From Karalla daura (lineage: Eukaryota > Chordata > Actinopteri > Chaetodontiformes > Leiognathidae), in NCBI GenBank assembly GCA_029224185.1, contig CM055188.1, positions 23,835,497-23,899,496 on the forward strand: 64,000 nucleotides of DNA, given 5' to 3'. The stretch's first letter is position 1; every line of letters begins with the position of its first letter. A program made the translations under genes and the position numbers. Shown in pieces: positions 25,601 through 37,570 of the stretch. The notes under the pieces are model-generated. The model was not told the origin of the DNA and ran no database searches. It saw only the letters and a program-made list of their open reading frames with translations.

Positions 25601-26814
25601 CCAGGTCACATTTTTCAATTACACTGAGAGGCAGGTCTCACAGGCAACCAGCCCCTCAGCAACACCCACCCAGGCTCACACACATGCACATACTACCACA
25701 CGTGCACTCACATAAACAGACTAACCTCCTCACCCTTCCCCCTTCCCTGTGCCATTCCCTCACACACACACGCTCCACATTCCTTGTTTAGCAGCACAGC
25801 ATCTTCCCCTCCACCACAAATCCTCACAACACACAAACACAGCTCAGTTCTTGAGAGAAAGGGCAAAGTATGGTAATAGGGGAGACTGCAAAACTCTCCA
25901 AGGAGACTGCAAAAAAAAAACATATAGATTGTGTTGACATTTTGACAAGGAGTTTTTTGTCTAAAAAAAAACAAAATCAACATACTTTTGGCCACCTCCT
26001 TAATGAGAATCAATAAATTGTTGACCAAACAAGGGCAGATTATCCATCAACAACCACGCACAGCGTTTGCTCTCTTAAATCTATCAAGGTTCTTCAAGTT
26101 CAGCGTGAGGTGTCTATCTCCTTATCTGAAGACTTTGAAGTCTCTCCCTCTGTCTGTTGCCTCAGGCGTGTGGTGAGATATGAGGAGAGTCTGCCTCATC
26201 TGCCTAATGCTGCTTGTGTAGCTAATAGTCCAGAAAACACTGCTCTGTGAGGCCGCACACGGGCACTTTAAATGATTCATCTTCGGCTGTCACCAAGTGA
26301 GAGCAACTTGCTGCGCTCTTGCCACTCTGTCACTCATGATCCGGCCGATTTGGAGATGTTTGGGTCTTTGGCAGGGTTTAAAGGGTTGTGAATAATAAGA
26401 AAAAAAATCTCCAGAGTAAGACACTTCTAAAGACACTAGAAGTATTCTGCGATGCTTTTTCTCTCTTTTTTTTTTCATGACAGCTGCTTATGTTTTGCTA
26501 CGTATGTATGTTCCATATTTCCGGCGAATCATGTGAAAAGATTGATTCTGGTATTATTCATCTGTTCTGCTAATCTGGACTGTTGACTGAAAACAATTAG
26601 CAAGACGAAGAAGGTGTCAATACAAGGCAATGATAACATGCTGATCTTTATCCAATCACATTTCTCATTTTCCCTGCCTTAGTTTTGTGAGTTTGTGCAC
26701 TATCTTGCACAAAATGGAAAGTAGGCAAGAGGCTGATGGGAAGCTCATTAGTCTTAAAAGTAATTTTATCACAGTGCAAAATACTGAATATTGAGAAATT
26801 TTGGCAGGGCTGAG
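25601..26814. other. Non-coding stretch, nothing gene-like
   Basis: CA-rich patches at 25675-25710 and 25760-25840, A runs near 25910-25921 and 25963-25971, otherwise unique. No gene or element recognised. Confidence 0.5.
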
Positions 26815-27255
26815 CTCAGTGTCAGAAGCGGGCAGGGACATCAGTGAAATATTATCCGATAGACTGCAATTCTGGTTTTGATCTTTTCACGGGGTGTGTT
26901 GACAATAAGAAAAAAAGAGAATAACATCAGACTTCTCTTTTAAAGCCTTGCATATTAATCAACATTTCTTAAACTGTGCCATCTGCAGCCAGCTGGATGT
27001 CTTTGAACTCTAATCGCTGGGCATGGCTCTACAAACCTCCATCAGTCAGAGCCTTTAAAATCCTCATGAGGATCTCGAATACATTAACACACTCACGCAA
27101 GCAAGTAGGAAAAATGATTGTAAAGTGTGCGTGTAATTCACAGGTATCACAAGAACAAATATGAACGCACCACATGCTGGAGCAGACAAACAGCACCAGA
27201 TAAATTAAAGATAACAGACAGATCAGATATCATGAAATAACATTAAGGCATGCAC
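26815..27255. repeat. Duplicated element, copy A
   Basis: Direct-orientation partner of 29230-29705. The best-preserved part, 26976-27068, matches 29398-29490 with 4 substitutions in 93 bases and no gaps. Similarity extends on both sides with indels, from the GTTGACAATAAGAA block near 26899 to GATCAGATAT...AACATTAAGG near 27221-27248. It includes a CATATTAATCAAC homeodomain-type site near 26950. On the minus strand the frame that is open in copy B has a TAG here at the position of a CAA in copy B, so this copy is not coding in that frame. Most likely a duplicated regulatory element or an ancient dispersed repeat. Confidence 0.85.
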
Positions 27256-29229
27256 ACTCAAAGCAGACAAAAGAGTCTCCGGCTGAAAGTTATGGCTCCG
27301 TCAGAGAAAAAAACAAACAAACAAAAAAAAAAAACAAAGTGAGAACTAAACATGACAGGAGAGACGGAAAATGGGACGTGCAGCTGCTACACCTCAATTT
27401 AATTTGAGAGGAAAAAATGTCCATTGCTGGGCACTGAGTCGTGCTGTTGTGTGAGACTGTGCAGGCAGAGAGGATGGGACTGCAGGCTACCTGGAGCCGA
27501 GCCAGGGACACTGGGTCACCGGGGTCAGAGCAAGCTGGCATGACTGGTGAAGGCACACAACCACACACACAAACATGCACAATCATCGTTACCCACACAC
27601 ACACATGCAAACACTCGCACAAAGTACGATTAAAAAACATGATTAAAATACACTGTGGAACTGATAACATTCCCGGCTATTTACATGAGCACACATGCAG
27701 AACATCTTTGCTCTCCTCCCTTCATTGTGCTGTTGTGGTTAATCGTGTTCAGCAGCATGATGATTATGATAAGTCTTGCTGTAAAATATAAATGCAAATT
27801 CACAGGCATCTTCACCGACAAACCTCTTGGCAAGAAAGCATCGTAATATTCTAAACAGCAGAAGGAGGACCACATTTTTAAAAAGAAAATATCTTAAATT
27901 GCAGACATTGCCGATTTAATTTATGTTATTTGCCGGGCTTCGCCGTTCTCTCATCCATCTGTCTGGGCGCGCTGTTTTGCATGTGGAACCATCAACACCA
28001 GCAGCACCCCTGGGCACCAGTGTGTCATACCTGCCGAGTCTCCCTGAAAGCACCCGCTGCCTCGCATCCTCACACGAGCAAAACAAGTGTTGAGCGTTGA
28101 GTGTTTTTTTTTTTTTTTTTTTCCTAAAACTGCATCCTGTCTCTAATGTCTGTTGACAATCATCCGCGCTTGTATGCTGGGTTTGTCACAGGACAGGTGT
28201 CTCAGCACAGGCAGTGTGGAGCATCAGCACCACACAGGAGTGTTAATTAGACACACCAACAATAGCGTCAGGGGTGCTGCGACTGACGTATGAAACTCCC
28301 ACAGTGATTAGCACACACCAAAACGTTTTGACTCTGACAGGGTTTTCTGTCCCTTAGTGCACCTGTTTGACTATCACAGAGAGCACTTTTGAGGCATTTA
28401 GAGACAGATTGGCCTGCACGGACTACAAAACGCGTAAAGAACTTTAGCTGTCTCCGAGAAGGAAGTCATTGCTTCAATCCGGAAGGAAAATTTGCTTAAA
28501 GGCAAAGAGAATTGTTGAACATAAGGAGAGAAAAGCTGTGACAGTGAAAAATTATGTGCCTGATCCAGGTGATAATGTATAATAAATACAGGCAAAGTTC
28601 CTGCGAAAGACTGATTCATTCTTTATCACAAGGGAGGCACAATACACTGGGGAGCAATCTGAGCAAGTGCTTGCTCATTTACTTTGCCTTAACGAAGCAG
28701 GGAAGCTCGCCGCACAGCCCCCTGTGGATGGAAATCAGGACAATTTGGGCCGCTGAATAAATAAAACGCATGCAAACCTTAAACGACTACAAACATTCAA
28801 GCAAATTAGCTTACTCTATTAATGGTTAAATGCACTCCTATACCAATTTGAAAGCAAGATTGCAGACTCGTAAGTACGTGTAATCCACACATATAGTGAC
28901 ACTCATGCTATTTCCAGCTTTGTTCACACTCTTTGTCAGGCGCTGTGTGAAACCCGCTAAAGCAAACATGAAGCATGCAAAATTGTAGCATGCAACACAG
29001 AGGGTAGAGCTGAGGCTATGGGGGGAATCTAATCCAGTGTCTTTCGATTACAATGAACATTGACTGCATAGTTTATTTTAGGTCAGTCTAAATCACTACT
29101 TCCTCCTGCTCGAGAAATATTTTCATTTCCCTGCTGTTTTAAGGAAATTATTTAACCATCTTTTAAAATTGACTATGTATTCATGACCTGTTTTCTAATA
29201 TTCATGTTTTCAGAGCAAACAATGAGCTT
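27256..29229. other. Spacer between the two duplicated copies
   Basis: Unique sequence with an A-rich run at 27305-27337, short CA patches at 27550-27610 and a 17-base T run near 28106-28123. No sequence in the spacer resembles the flanking copies. No gene is seen; the frame at 27290-27670 (minus, 126 codons) has no recognisable domain. Confidence 0.5.
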
Positions 29230-29705
29230 GGAGCTGTGAGCCACAGACAGCCTGGGCAAGTGGGAAAATACTGACAGATAGCCCGGTACATTGTTGGTTT
29301 TAGTCTTTTCATGGGATTTGTTGACAATAAGAAGAATCTAGAATAACACAAGACTTCTTTCTTAAAGCCTTGCACATTAATCAACATTTCTGTAAATGTG
29401 CCATCTGCAGCCAGCTGGATATCTTTGAACTCTAATCGCTGGGCATGGCTTTGCAAACCTCCATCAGTCAGAGCCTTCAAAATCCTCATGGGAAGCTGTT
29501 TATGCATTAATGCACTCATAAAAAAAACAAGTCTGTAAATAAATAATAAAAGAAAAAACTAAATATTATGAAGGTTTTGTGTAATTCACAGGTATCAGAT
29601 AAACACCCGTGAAAGCACCACATGCTGGTGCAAACAGACTAACAGCTTCTGGTAAATTAAAGATGGCAGGCAGATCAGATATTATAAAATAAAATAATGT
29701 TAAGG
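29230..29705. repeat. Duplicated element, copy B
   Basis: Partner of copy A, about 2.42-2.45 kb downstream in the same orientation. The minus-strand frame 29519-29202 (105 codons) covers the core; its segment MRILKALTDGGLQSHAQRL is interrupted by a stop in copy A, and I recognise no family in it. Differences from copy A are concentrated at the edges, while the core is nearly identical, which fits selection on the core or patchy gene conversion. Confidence 0.85.
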
Positions 29706-30173
29706 ATAACTCTTGAGCAGACAATGGATACAGTCACTGTATGCTGTTTTGCATCTGTTTTGCACATTTGCTATTTGTAATGATGCATTTTAGAGCTGAT
29801 TGCACTGCAAGTCCCAAATCATTTGATAATCCTGTCCATCTTTAAATATTTTCACCTTGTTTTTTTAATTTAAACCTGTCTTGTACAAATAAAGCTGACG
29901 GAGCCTTGTGCCAGACCAACAGTGTCCAGGGGTCTTCTCAGTATAAACCCTCATCTTATCTGTGTGATGTTTACTAAGAACTACACTTCCCACCTTTTGC
30001 CAAACTCAAAATAGCACATAGATGCAACACCCAATATCAACCCAGTCACTTCCAGCAGCTGCTAATTGACAGGACTAAGTGAATAGCCAGTGGAGGGAGG
30101 ATATTTTTAATTACACACCATGTCTCCATGGCTACGCAGGCAAGAGCACAGGAGTCACACCAACAGGTTGAGA
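29706..30173. other. Non-coding stretch, nothing gene-like
   Basis: AT-rich unique sequence with TTTGCA words (29749-29772). No gene or element seen. Confidence 0.5.
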
Positions 30174-30229
30174 TGGAGATGGAGATGGAGGGATGGAGAA
30201 GTGAAAGAGAAGCGGGGGGGGGGGGGGGG
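30174..30229. repeat. (GGAGAT)n and 16-base poly(G) run
   Basis: Three GGAGAT/GGAGAT-like units (about 30174-30195) are followed after a purine-rich spacer by 16 consecutive G residues (30214-30229). Long G runs can form quadruplexes and are also prone to sequencing error, so the exact count is uncertain. Confidence 0.85.
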
Positions 30230-31830
30230 ATCACTGGATGAATTTCTCTTCAGCTTATTTCTGCTGAAGTGCTGTTTACCCTTCAGTAAACAATCATCTT
30301 CACACGTAATCACACACACGCTCTGACACAAATACACACACCGCAGCCACAGCGATCACATTGAGAACAGAATTATATTGTTCAGGACGTGTTGGAGCTG
30401 GCCGTGGATACACGCAGGCCTCACACCCTTTTCTACTAAACTACATGCTGTGTTGGTGGCAGCTATAGTTCTGGTACTCTATTTATTGCCGACAGAGTGT
30501 TGGGGAGATGCAACAGCACGCTCCATGACTGCTTAATCACAAAAAGTCATGTTTCGTATCGCCGCACACTGTGATGGGATCTGAGACACGGCTGCCTCGC
30601 CCTGTTTTTGTGTACCATTCTGCTCCCTCTTTAACAATGCCTCGAGATTTCAAGTCAAAAGCAGGCATTGGCAACAAGAGCACTAATCCAGTCAGTTAGT
30701 TCACCTGCAGATCCTAATCCTTTAACGCCAAAAGCAAACGTGTGAAATGTGTTGCTGTAAATGTGCTTTTTTTTTTTTCCTGTATGGCAGACTTTCAGAC
30801 AGGGGTGGGGCCGTGACTCTTTTTTTTCTCTACTACTTATTCCAATCAGAGGAAAATCTTGCAGGAGGCAGGTTTGCAGTGATCTCTACCCCATGTATGA
30901 TGAATTTTCAGATTCCTCTTACCCATAAAATTGAATCTATCAAGTCGTCTGCGCACCCACTGCACCCTCCGAACCCTCCGAACCCCTAGTCCCTTGAGTT
31001 TTATCAATTTGCAGAATCGGAGTCCTCCTGTTCAGCCGCGAGTTGGGACAGTTAGATTATCTATGCGAGATAATAAAGACAGAGAGAGATAAAGGAGGAA
31101 TAAAATCACTCCAGTGTTACCTAAAATGACCTCAAATATTGCAAGTTTACTTTCAATATCTTCAAATTCAAAGCTGAAAAGAATAAATGCAAGGGCTCAA
31201 ATGCGAGATAGATACACTATGCCCTGCTTCGACAGATCTAGCTCATACTGTATGTAGCCAGACTTCATACAGACTAATCCCTATTCAGGACTGGAAGGTC
31301 AGTGCAAGGCTAGAACTGCTTTTCACTCACAGCAGGGCTGAGCGGAACTTGCCGAGGTTAGCTCTAATTGCAAGGTCCACAGCACTATATTTTTGCAAAA
31401 CACTTTTCGAAGATGTTTCCTCGGGAGAAAGGTATTGAAAGGTGCAGGTTTGAATAGTATGTACTCTCTACTCTCGGCACTGAAGTAAAATCGTTTTGAC
31501 TGCACATACCTGACATCATCTTTGCTTCCGGAACACAGTGAACTCTGGGCTCAAAATGAATAAGCTGGCAAAGTGCTTTCCGGCTCTGTGTAGAGCACTA
31601 TAAAAGACTGCAGGGGCGAGAGTTAAAATCACCACCACCTTAATATGTCAGGCTGCTCTGAACTACCCAGGAGATTATGAGGAGTTTCAGATTTTTGCTG
31701 TTTTTGTGACATTTTATTTCAGGCACAAATGACGAACACAACGGTGGCAAAATCTTCATCGGCAAATAAAAAAATAAATAAAAGGCTGGCACAGCTTTAC
31801 ATAAACTTTGATTTGTTGTTTTTGCATAGG
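30230..31830. other. Non-coding stretch, nothing gene-like
   Basis: Unique sequence; T runs at 30769-30778 and 30820-30827, and a small CCTCCGAAC duplication near 30966-30984. No gene seen. Confidence 0.5.
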
Positions 31831-32288
<458 letters not shown>

Positions 32289-35200
32289 CTTCAGTTTCTG
32301 ATTTTACTGTAACCCACAGCTAAAGTATGATTTAAGAATTAAAGAGGGGAAACATATCTATGCAAGTCAATTAAAACAATTACACTGGTAGCGTGTGAAT
32401 TAAAAACCTCAGTAAAACAGTAATGAGTTCTTTGTAGGGTCTCATGTCTCACTGTCGAGTTTTTAGCAATTATCGATCACTTAGTATGCACTTTACCCCT
32501 CATCCTTTTCATTTTCACTACTTCTATGCTAATTTTGGAAGAATGACATTTTTAGCCCAATGAGCCATTTCACCATATATGCTGTCTGTTTTATGCTAGT
32601 TGGGATAATGTAATGAGACATAGTCTGTAAAGCATTCTCCTGACTTTGAGCCCCAGCAACCAGCATGTGTATGAAACAATGAAACTGCGAGGTTAAAGTG
32701 CTGACTATCAGCTTTAACTCAGAGGTGTTCACAGCCACAACTGATGATTCATAAAGAAATAGTAGCCTTTTTTATATACATATTCCCCAAAGGGTGAAAA
32801 GGCCCACCTCACTCCCCCAATATAGATTTGAACACCCTCAAACACCTTTAGAGCTGAAAGTCAGCATTTTAACCTTAAAGTCATTGTTTAATTTCAAATT
32901 CAGAGTTGGAGCAGAGCCAGCACAATGAAAAACATGTCACCATGCCTACACCTACTCATTGTGCTGGGCTTATGGGAGGCTACCATTATACTGATCCAAG
33001 ATTAACAACATACCACTGCAGCACAGGTCACAAAAACGGAGGACCTTGCGCAGGGACACATCCACTTCTCTTCATTATTGAAATCATGTAGCTCATCTTT
33101 AACTTGTGTCCATGGAAATTAGTTGAAATGTACCAAACTTTGGAGGTAATTTTAATGACATCTTTCAGCACAGAGCCTCACGGTGATGGTAAAGACAAGT
33201 CCCATGAAAGCAGCAAATAAATCTAATTAGAAGGTAGATATGCTTGTGTGCCTGTAGGCTGAGGATTAGCCAGCTGCTGTTATGTCATCCATACTTGTCA
33301 GAAACTACAATCTGACTTGTGTTGCCTTGGATATTGAGATGTGCATTAGCACGGAGGAGATTATCATCATGAAGGATGGCAAGCTGTTTCACTCCTCCAT
33401 TCTCTAATTTAGTCACTTGCACATTCAAATCTTCTACTTGATAAATCACTTCTGTTGCATAAACAAGAGGTGTATTGAAATGCTCTCAAAAAAAAAAATC
33501 TGAATGAGGCTTTTCATTTCAACATCCCATCAGTAAGACGAGACTTCATCACATACTGCAGCCTTATTGGCGTGATTCCGACACATTTCAATGAGACTGA
33601 AGTGTTTCATATGCTAAAGGGGAGCCCTTATGTTCCTCCCCAGCACAGTGATGTTGGAGCGTTACACTCTGAGCAGCAGAGAGGCTCACAACTTTAGTTA
33701 TGGATCATTGCCATGGTAGGAAACAACTTGAGTGTTTTCATTTTTATTTATTTATTTATTTATTTTATTGAAGCAATGTCTGTAAAGAGTCAAGATTGCA
33801 GGCTTAATAGACATGTTGAAGGTCTGCTATGAAAGTAAGTTGACAGCAATAACATGGCAGAGGAAAAAATCAAAAGGGGGAAAAAAAGTTTAGTTTTGTG
33901 GTGAAATCTTTGTTGAGTTGGAATTTGTTATAAAGAGTTGCCAAGCATAACACACCACAGTCACCAATGTAAAGTGTGAAATTTGGATGTGAATACCAGC
34001 AATCACCATCAGTGTGCAGTTTTTCATTTCATCATTTATTTCTCTACACATTTCTTTACATGACGAAAGGAACTACTTCAACTATAAATGCCATTGGTTT
34101 GCAGCACATGAAGATGTATGACTGCAGTCATATTCCTCTACTTTCGGAAACAGCTCAGACAACTGGGATTTATAAATACCAACCCTGTACTGGACTTTGA
34201 ACTATACGAGGCCCGGCTCTACACAAAGGGAGCTCATACAGATTCTCCAGATCTCTTTCCACTCTTCCTCTGTGAATTTAGGCCCACCTGCTGCTCCCAC
34301 ACAACCCATGGTTCGTATGGTGGATATTTATCAAGAAAGAGAAGCTGACGGACTATTACTTAGATAGCTTTAGACTGTGCAGCTCATTTATGGTACTGTC
34401 ATTGGTACTGGACCATCTTGGCACCATCTGAGTTTGCCTAAGTCGCGGCTGATTCAGAAATGAACACAAAAGGTGCAGCATGGATAGAGAGTGAGGGGCA
34501 CAACTTAACTGAAGTATGCTGTTATCAAAAATGAGGAGAAACTAAGACCAGAAGAATCTAACAGTACAGTGTGGTTTGTCAAGTGGTGATTCAATGAATT
34601 CTCACTTAATTTTGTCCACTGATCACGCCACCTTTCATAAAATTGAGCCATCACTTTTTCCAAATGCAATTTATTTCACTCTGAATCCTTTGCAGGCAGC
34701 AATGAGTGTGTATCATGTCATATATGACTTAAGGGTTTGAAAAAAAACAATGGACCAGACACAACAAATAAAATACCAAAGCGCTTGATGCTCGCAGACA
34801 TGCTTACATGTTTTCACAAAATTTGAGCAAAAACATGCTAGGATGGGAGAAAGTGTGGTAAATGATGGGTAACACTACTTGATATTCCCAGAAGATGGAA
34901 AAGAGTTTCATGTCACAATGGCATTTTCAAGCTTTATAATTCTTATGTGGGTAGAAGTCTGTGAATTCATAATGTTCATGTGTTTTTTAATACTTGAGGT
35001 TGTTATTGCACACTGCTGTTTCACATTTGGTTCATTTCTCATCCGCTTTCTCTGTCTCTTCAGTTTTTTTTGTACTTGTACTATTAGTTCGCCGCATTAG
35101 GGTCTTAGTGACTTCTTTCATGTTATGCAAACACCTCATCTGGCTGCACTGCTAGAACAGAAGATATGCTGAGTACACCACAGTGTAGTGCCTTCCTTGT

Positions 35201-35671
35201 CTGTGCAAGTCATGACTTGGAAAAAAGGACTGAAACTCATAACACTTCCCTTCTAGACAGCCGGACAGGATCATTGTGATATCAGAGTGAAACACTTTTT
35301 TGGTGAGATACTGCTGAGACAGCTCAAGGAAAGACAGTGTATACACACACAAACACTCATAGATAGAGGGTGGTTGGATACAACTGGAACAACTGAATAT
35401 GTGAGAGTTGAATGTGCATGTGGCAAATAAATTTATATATAGCTTATGTGTTGATTGTCATTAAAAAAGCTCCACTTAAAATTAATGTTTTGGTTGGTTT
35501 TGTTCTGTTTGTTTTTTTTTATTCAGCTTCTCAATTATGTTTATGTATGTTTATGTCATGCTTATTTATTTATATATTCATTTTTCATCCATGATTTGGA
35601 CAATCATATAGGCAAAGCAAACAATGAAACACTGGAAACTCCCTTAATCACTTGAAAGTAATTGGGAAAAT
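32289..35671. other. Non-coding stretch, nothing gene-like
   Basis: Unique sequence with a (TTTA)n patch at 33745-33765, A runs at 33488-33497 and 34740-34747, and T-rich sequence at 35511-35520. The segment 33.0-33.7 kb is complex and could hold regulatory sequence. No gene is recognised. Confidence 0.45.
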
Positions 35672-35800
35672 AATTCAGTTCAGTTTAGCTATATTCAAAG
35701 TGCCAGTTCAAAACAACGTTATCTTAAGACACTATTCATGAAGAGACAACCCAGAGAGAGCAGGAACAGAGCCCAACTAACAACAGCTGATTCCAACCCA
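35672..35800. mobile_element. Fragment of a dispersed fish-type repeat
   Basis: The run ATTCAGTTCAGTTTAGCTAT followed by AAAACAACGTTATCTTAAG and then GAGACAACCCAGAGAGAGCAGG matches, in order and spacing, a dispersed repeat I remember from many teleost genomes ('caattcagttt.tttatatagcgcc.. ttcacaacaa.gttatctcaaggc'). The copy is diverged and its 3' limit is unclear; the remnant may run to about 35990. No coding capacity is seen. Confidence 0.45.
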
Positions 35801-35989
35801 TGCATAAGGTGGCTGAGAGTGAAAACAATGAGGAAAGACTACCGAAAGGTACAGAAAACAGGCATGTGGAGAAACTGCCATAGATGAGAAGTAACCTAGG
35901 GGAAAATAAATCATTGAGGGCGGTCATGGAACAGTCAACAGTTGAAAGTCCAGGGTTCAATGCATTGCAGAGCATCACAGGTTCAGCGA

Positions 35990-36339
35990 TGCATCAATGC
36001 ACAGGGTCCATAGCAGTGTGTGATATAATTCACACTAGGGAGAAAGACATGGAAGGGTCCTGAAGTATCTGAGGGGTAAGGTTCCAAGTACTTCTGGCAT
36101 GGAGGAGAAGGTGGTTGCCCGATGCAATGAGACAGCAGTAGGCACTGGGCAGATCCACACTGAGGGCTGCAGATCCAGTATATCAAGAAAGAGTGTAACA
36201 AGGGCACCCGCAGGATAAGTTGTATTGTTTGGAGGAACCTGTTTGAGCATCCTACAAGTAAGGATCTGCAAAGACCTCTGACCTGAGATCCAGGAAAACA
36301 AATAAGCTATCCGCAGGACAATTGCTGTGGGCAGTCTGT
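35990..36339 (-). pseudogene. Possible 3' pol remnant of the gypsy element
   Basis: This lies directly downstream (minus strand) of the RT/RNase H remnant. Short minus-strand frames here have Cys pairs and Pro-rich words that could derive from the integrase zinc-binding end, but I cannot align it confidently. It may instead belong to the dispersed repeat next to it at 35.7 kb. No intact integrase core motif is visible. Confidence 0.25.
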
Positions 36340-37035
36340 TTCTCTAATGCCTTCAACACCTTCAAAGAGCCACAAAGAGCGATTCTGAGAGGATAGGCTT
36401 GGGCAGTTGGTGTTCCTCCTCATCTTCTCCGGAGACTGCATCAGGCTTTATGTTACAGGAGCCTGGTCTGTAAGACAAGCCTGTCTGGCATTTAACTTCT
36501 TAGCTGAGGTTAAGTATTCAAGGATACTGGTCCGTCCATACAATAAAGTGTTCCTTGGCCCCCATCCAACCAGTGCCTCCACTCCTCTAATGCTAACTTG
36601 AGTGCAAGTAATTCATGGTTCCCAATGTCATAGTTGACCTCGGCTGAAAAGAGTCAACCCAACAAGGATAGACCTTCTGGTCACTGAGCAAGTGTTGGGC
36701 AAGAATGGCTCCCTCTCCCTTATCGGATACGTACCTAGAAAAATGTCTGGTGTATTTGAGAGTCCAAAGGGCATGACCAAATATTCATGAAGACCACTAG
36801 GGGCATTGAAAGCAGTCTTCTACTCATCTCCCTCTATTGTTTGTGCTTTCCATAAGTCCAACTTGGTGAAAACTGTAGCTCCTCCTCATTGATGGCTGAA
36901 GAGGCCAACAATAAACAGTGGGTACCAGTTCTTAATCGTTAAGTCAAGGTCTGAGAAAACCGTTCTTCTTGATAAAGAAAAATCCCATCCTTGCTGGAGA
37001 CAAGGACAGATGAGTAAATCCTGTAGCTATTGGTT
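36340..37035 (-). pseudogene. Ty3/gypsy reverse transcriptase-RNase H remnant
   Basis: Read on the minus strand, fragments in order resemble Ty3/gypsy pol: an RT start with GFFFIKKNG, then YPLF-like and TKLDL-like words, the MPFGLSN motif, then an RNase H region with NYDIGNHELLALKLALEEW and a YRPGS-type end. The normal function would be copying the element's RNA into DNA. It is broken: the frame shifts several times, the RT palm containing the catalytic aspartates is missing or unrecognisable (the sequence jumps from the fingers and FGLSN region to RNase H), and no gag lies between it and the LTR at 37.16-37.57 kb. It is a dead copy. The family assignment rests on motif order, not on a search. 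Confidence 0.8.
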
Positions 37036-37162
37036 GGAAAAAAATGGGAAAAAAAAGAGCTAGCGAGCAGAGTAAAAATGTCCTAGGTAGCAAAAGGGTT
37101 GCACCAGCCCGCCACCCGACCCCTCCAAAGCTGAGTGTCCCTGATTTTGTGGATCAAAATAT

Positions 37163-37570
37163 TGTCACGTTACTTTACATGGAATCTGACAGAGGCAGAT
37201 CCAGGGAAAAAACCAGGTCATGCCGGTAGAGCAGGAGACAAAAAAGCACAACGAGGTCCAAAGGCAGGGCGGCTGTGGGGGGCTGGAGACACGTGCAGAA
37301 GTTGTGCACAAAACAGGTTGGCACCAGGTGATCAAAGGCAGAAGTAAATACTGGGGAGTCATGTAAGAACTTCAAAGACAATCTGGCAAAGAGCAAGAGG
37401 GGTACAAGTATAAGTAGTCCAATGATTCCTACAAGGATCTGATTATTGGTTGAGTGGAGCAGGTGAGTGAAGTCTCTGATTGGCTGAGAGTCAGTAGAGG
37501 TGGGAAATCCAAAGGAAATGAGTGTGAAGGTGATCAGGAACAAAATCAGGGCTCTGATTTGCTCTTGACA
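37163..37570 (-). mobile_element. Putative gypsy LTR (about 408 bp)
   Basis: On the minus strand the segment begins TGTCAAGAGC (37570 downwards) and ends GTGACA (to 37163), that is TG...CA ends. It lies on the 5' side of the pol remnant in the same orientation, as a 5' LTR should. The body carries CT-rich sequence and a TACTTATACTTG stretch that could hold a promoter. A primer-binding site next to the end is not clear. No second LTR is found on the other side, so the element is truncated. Two frames cover the LTR (37175-37543 and 37165-37362) but are not genes. Confidence 0.5.
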
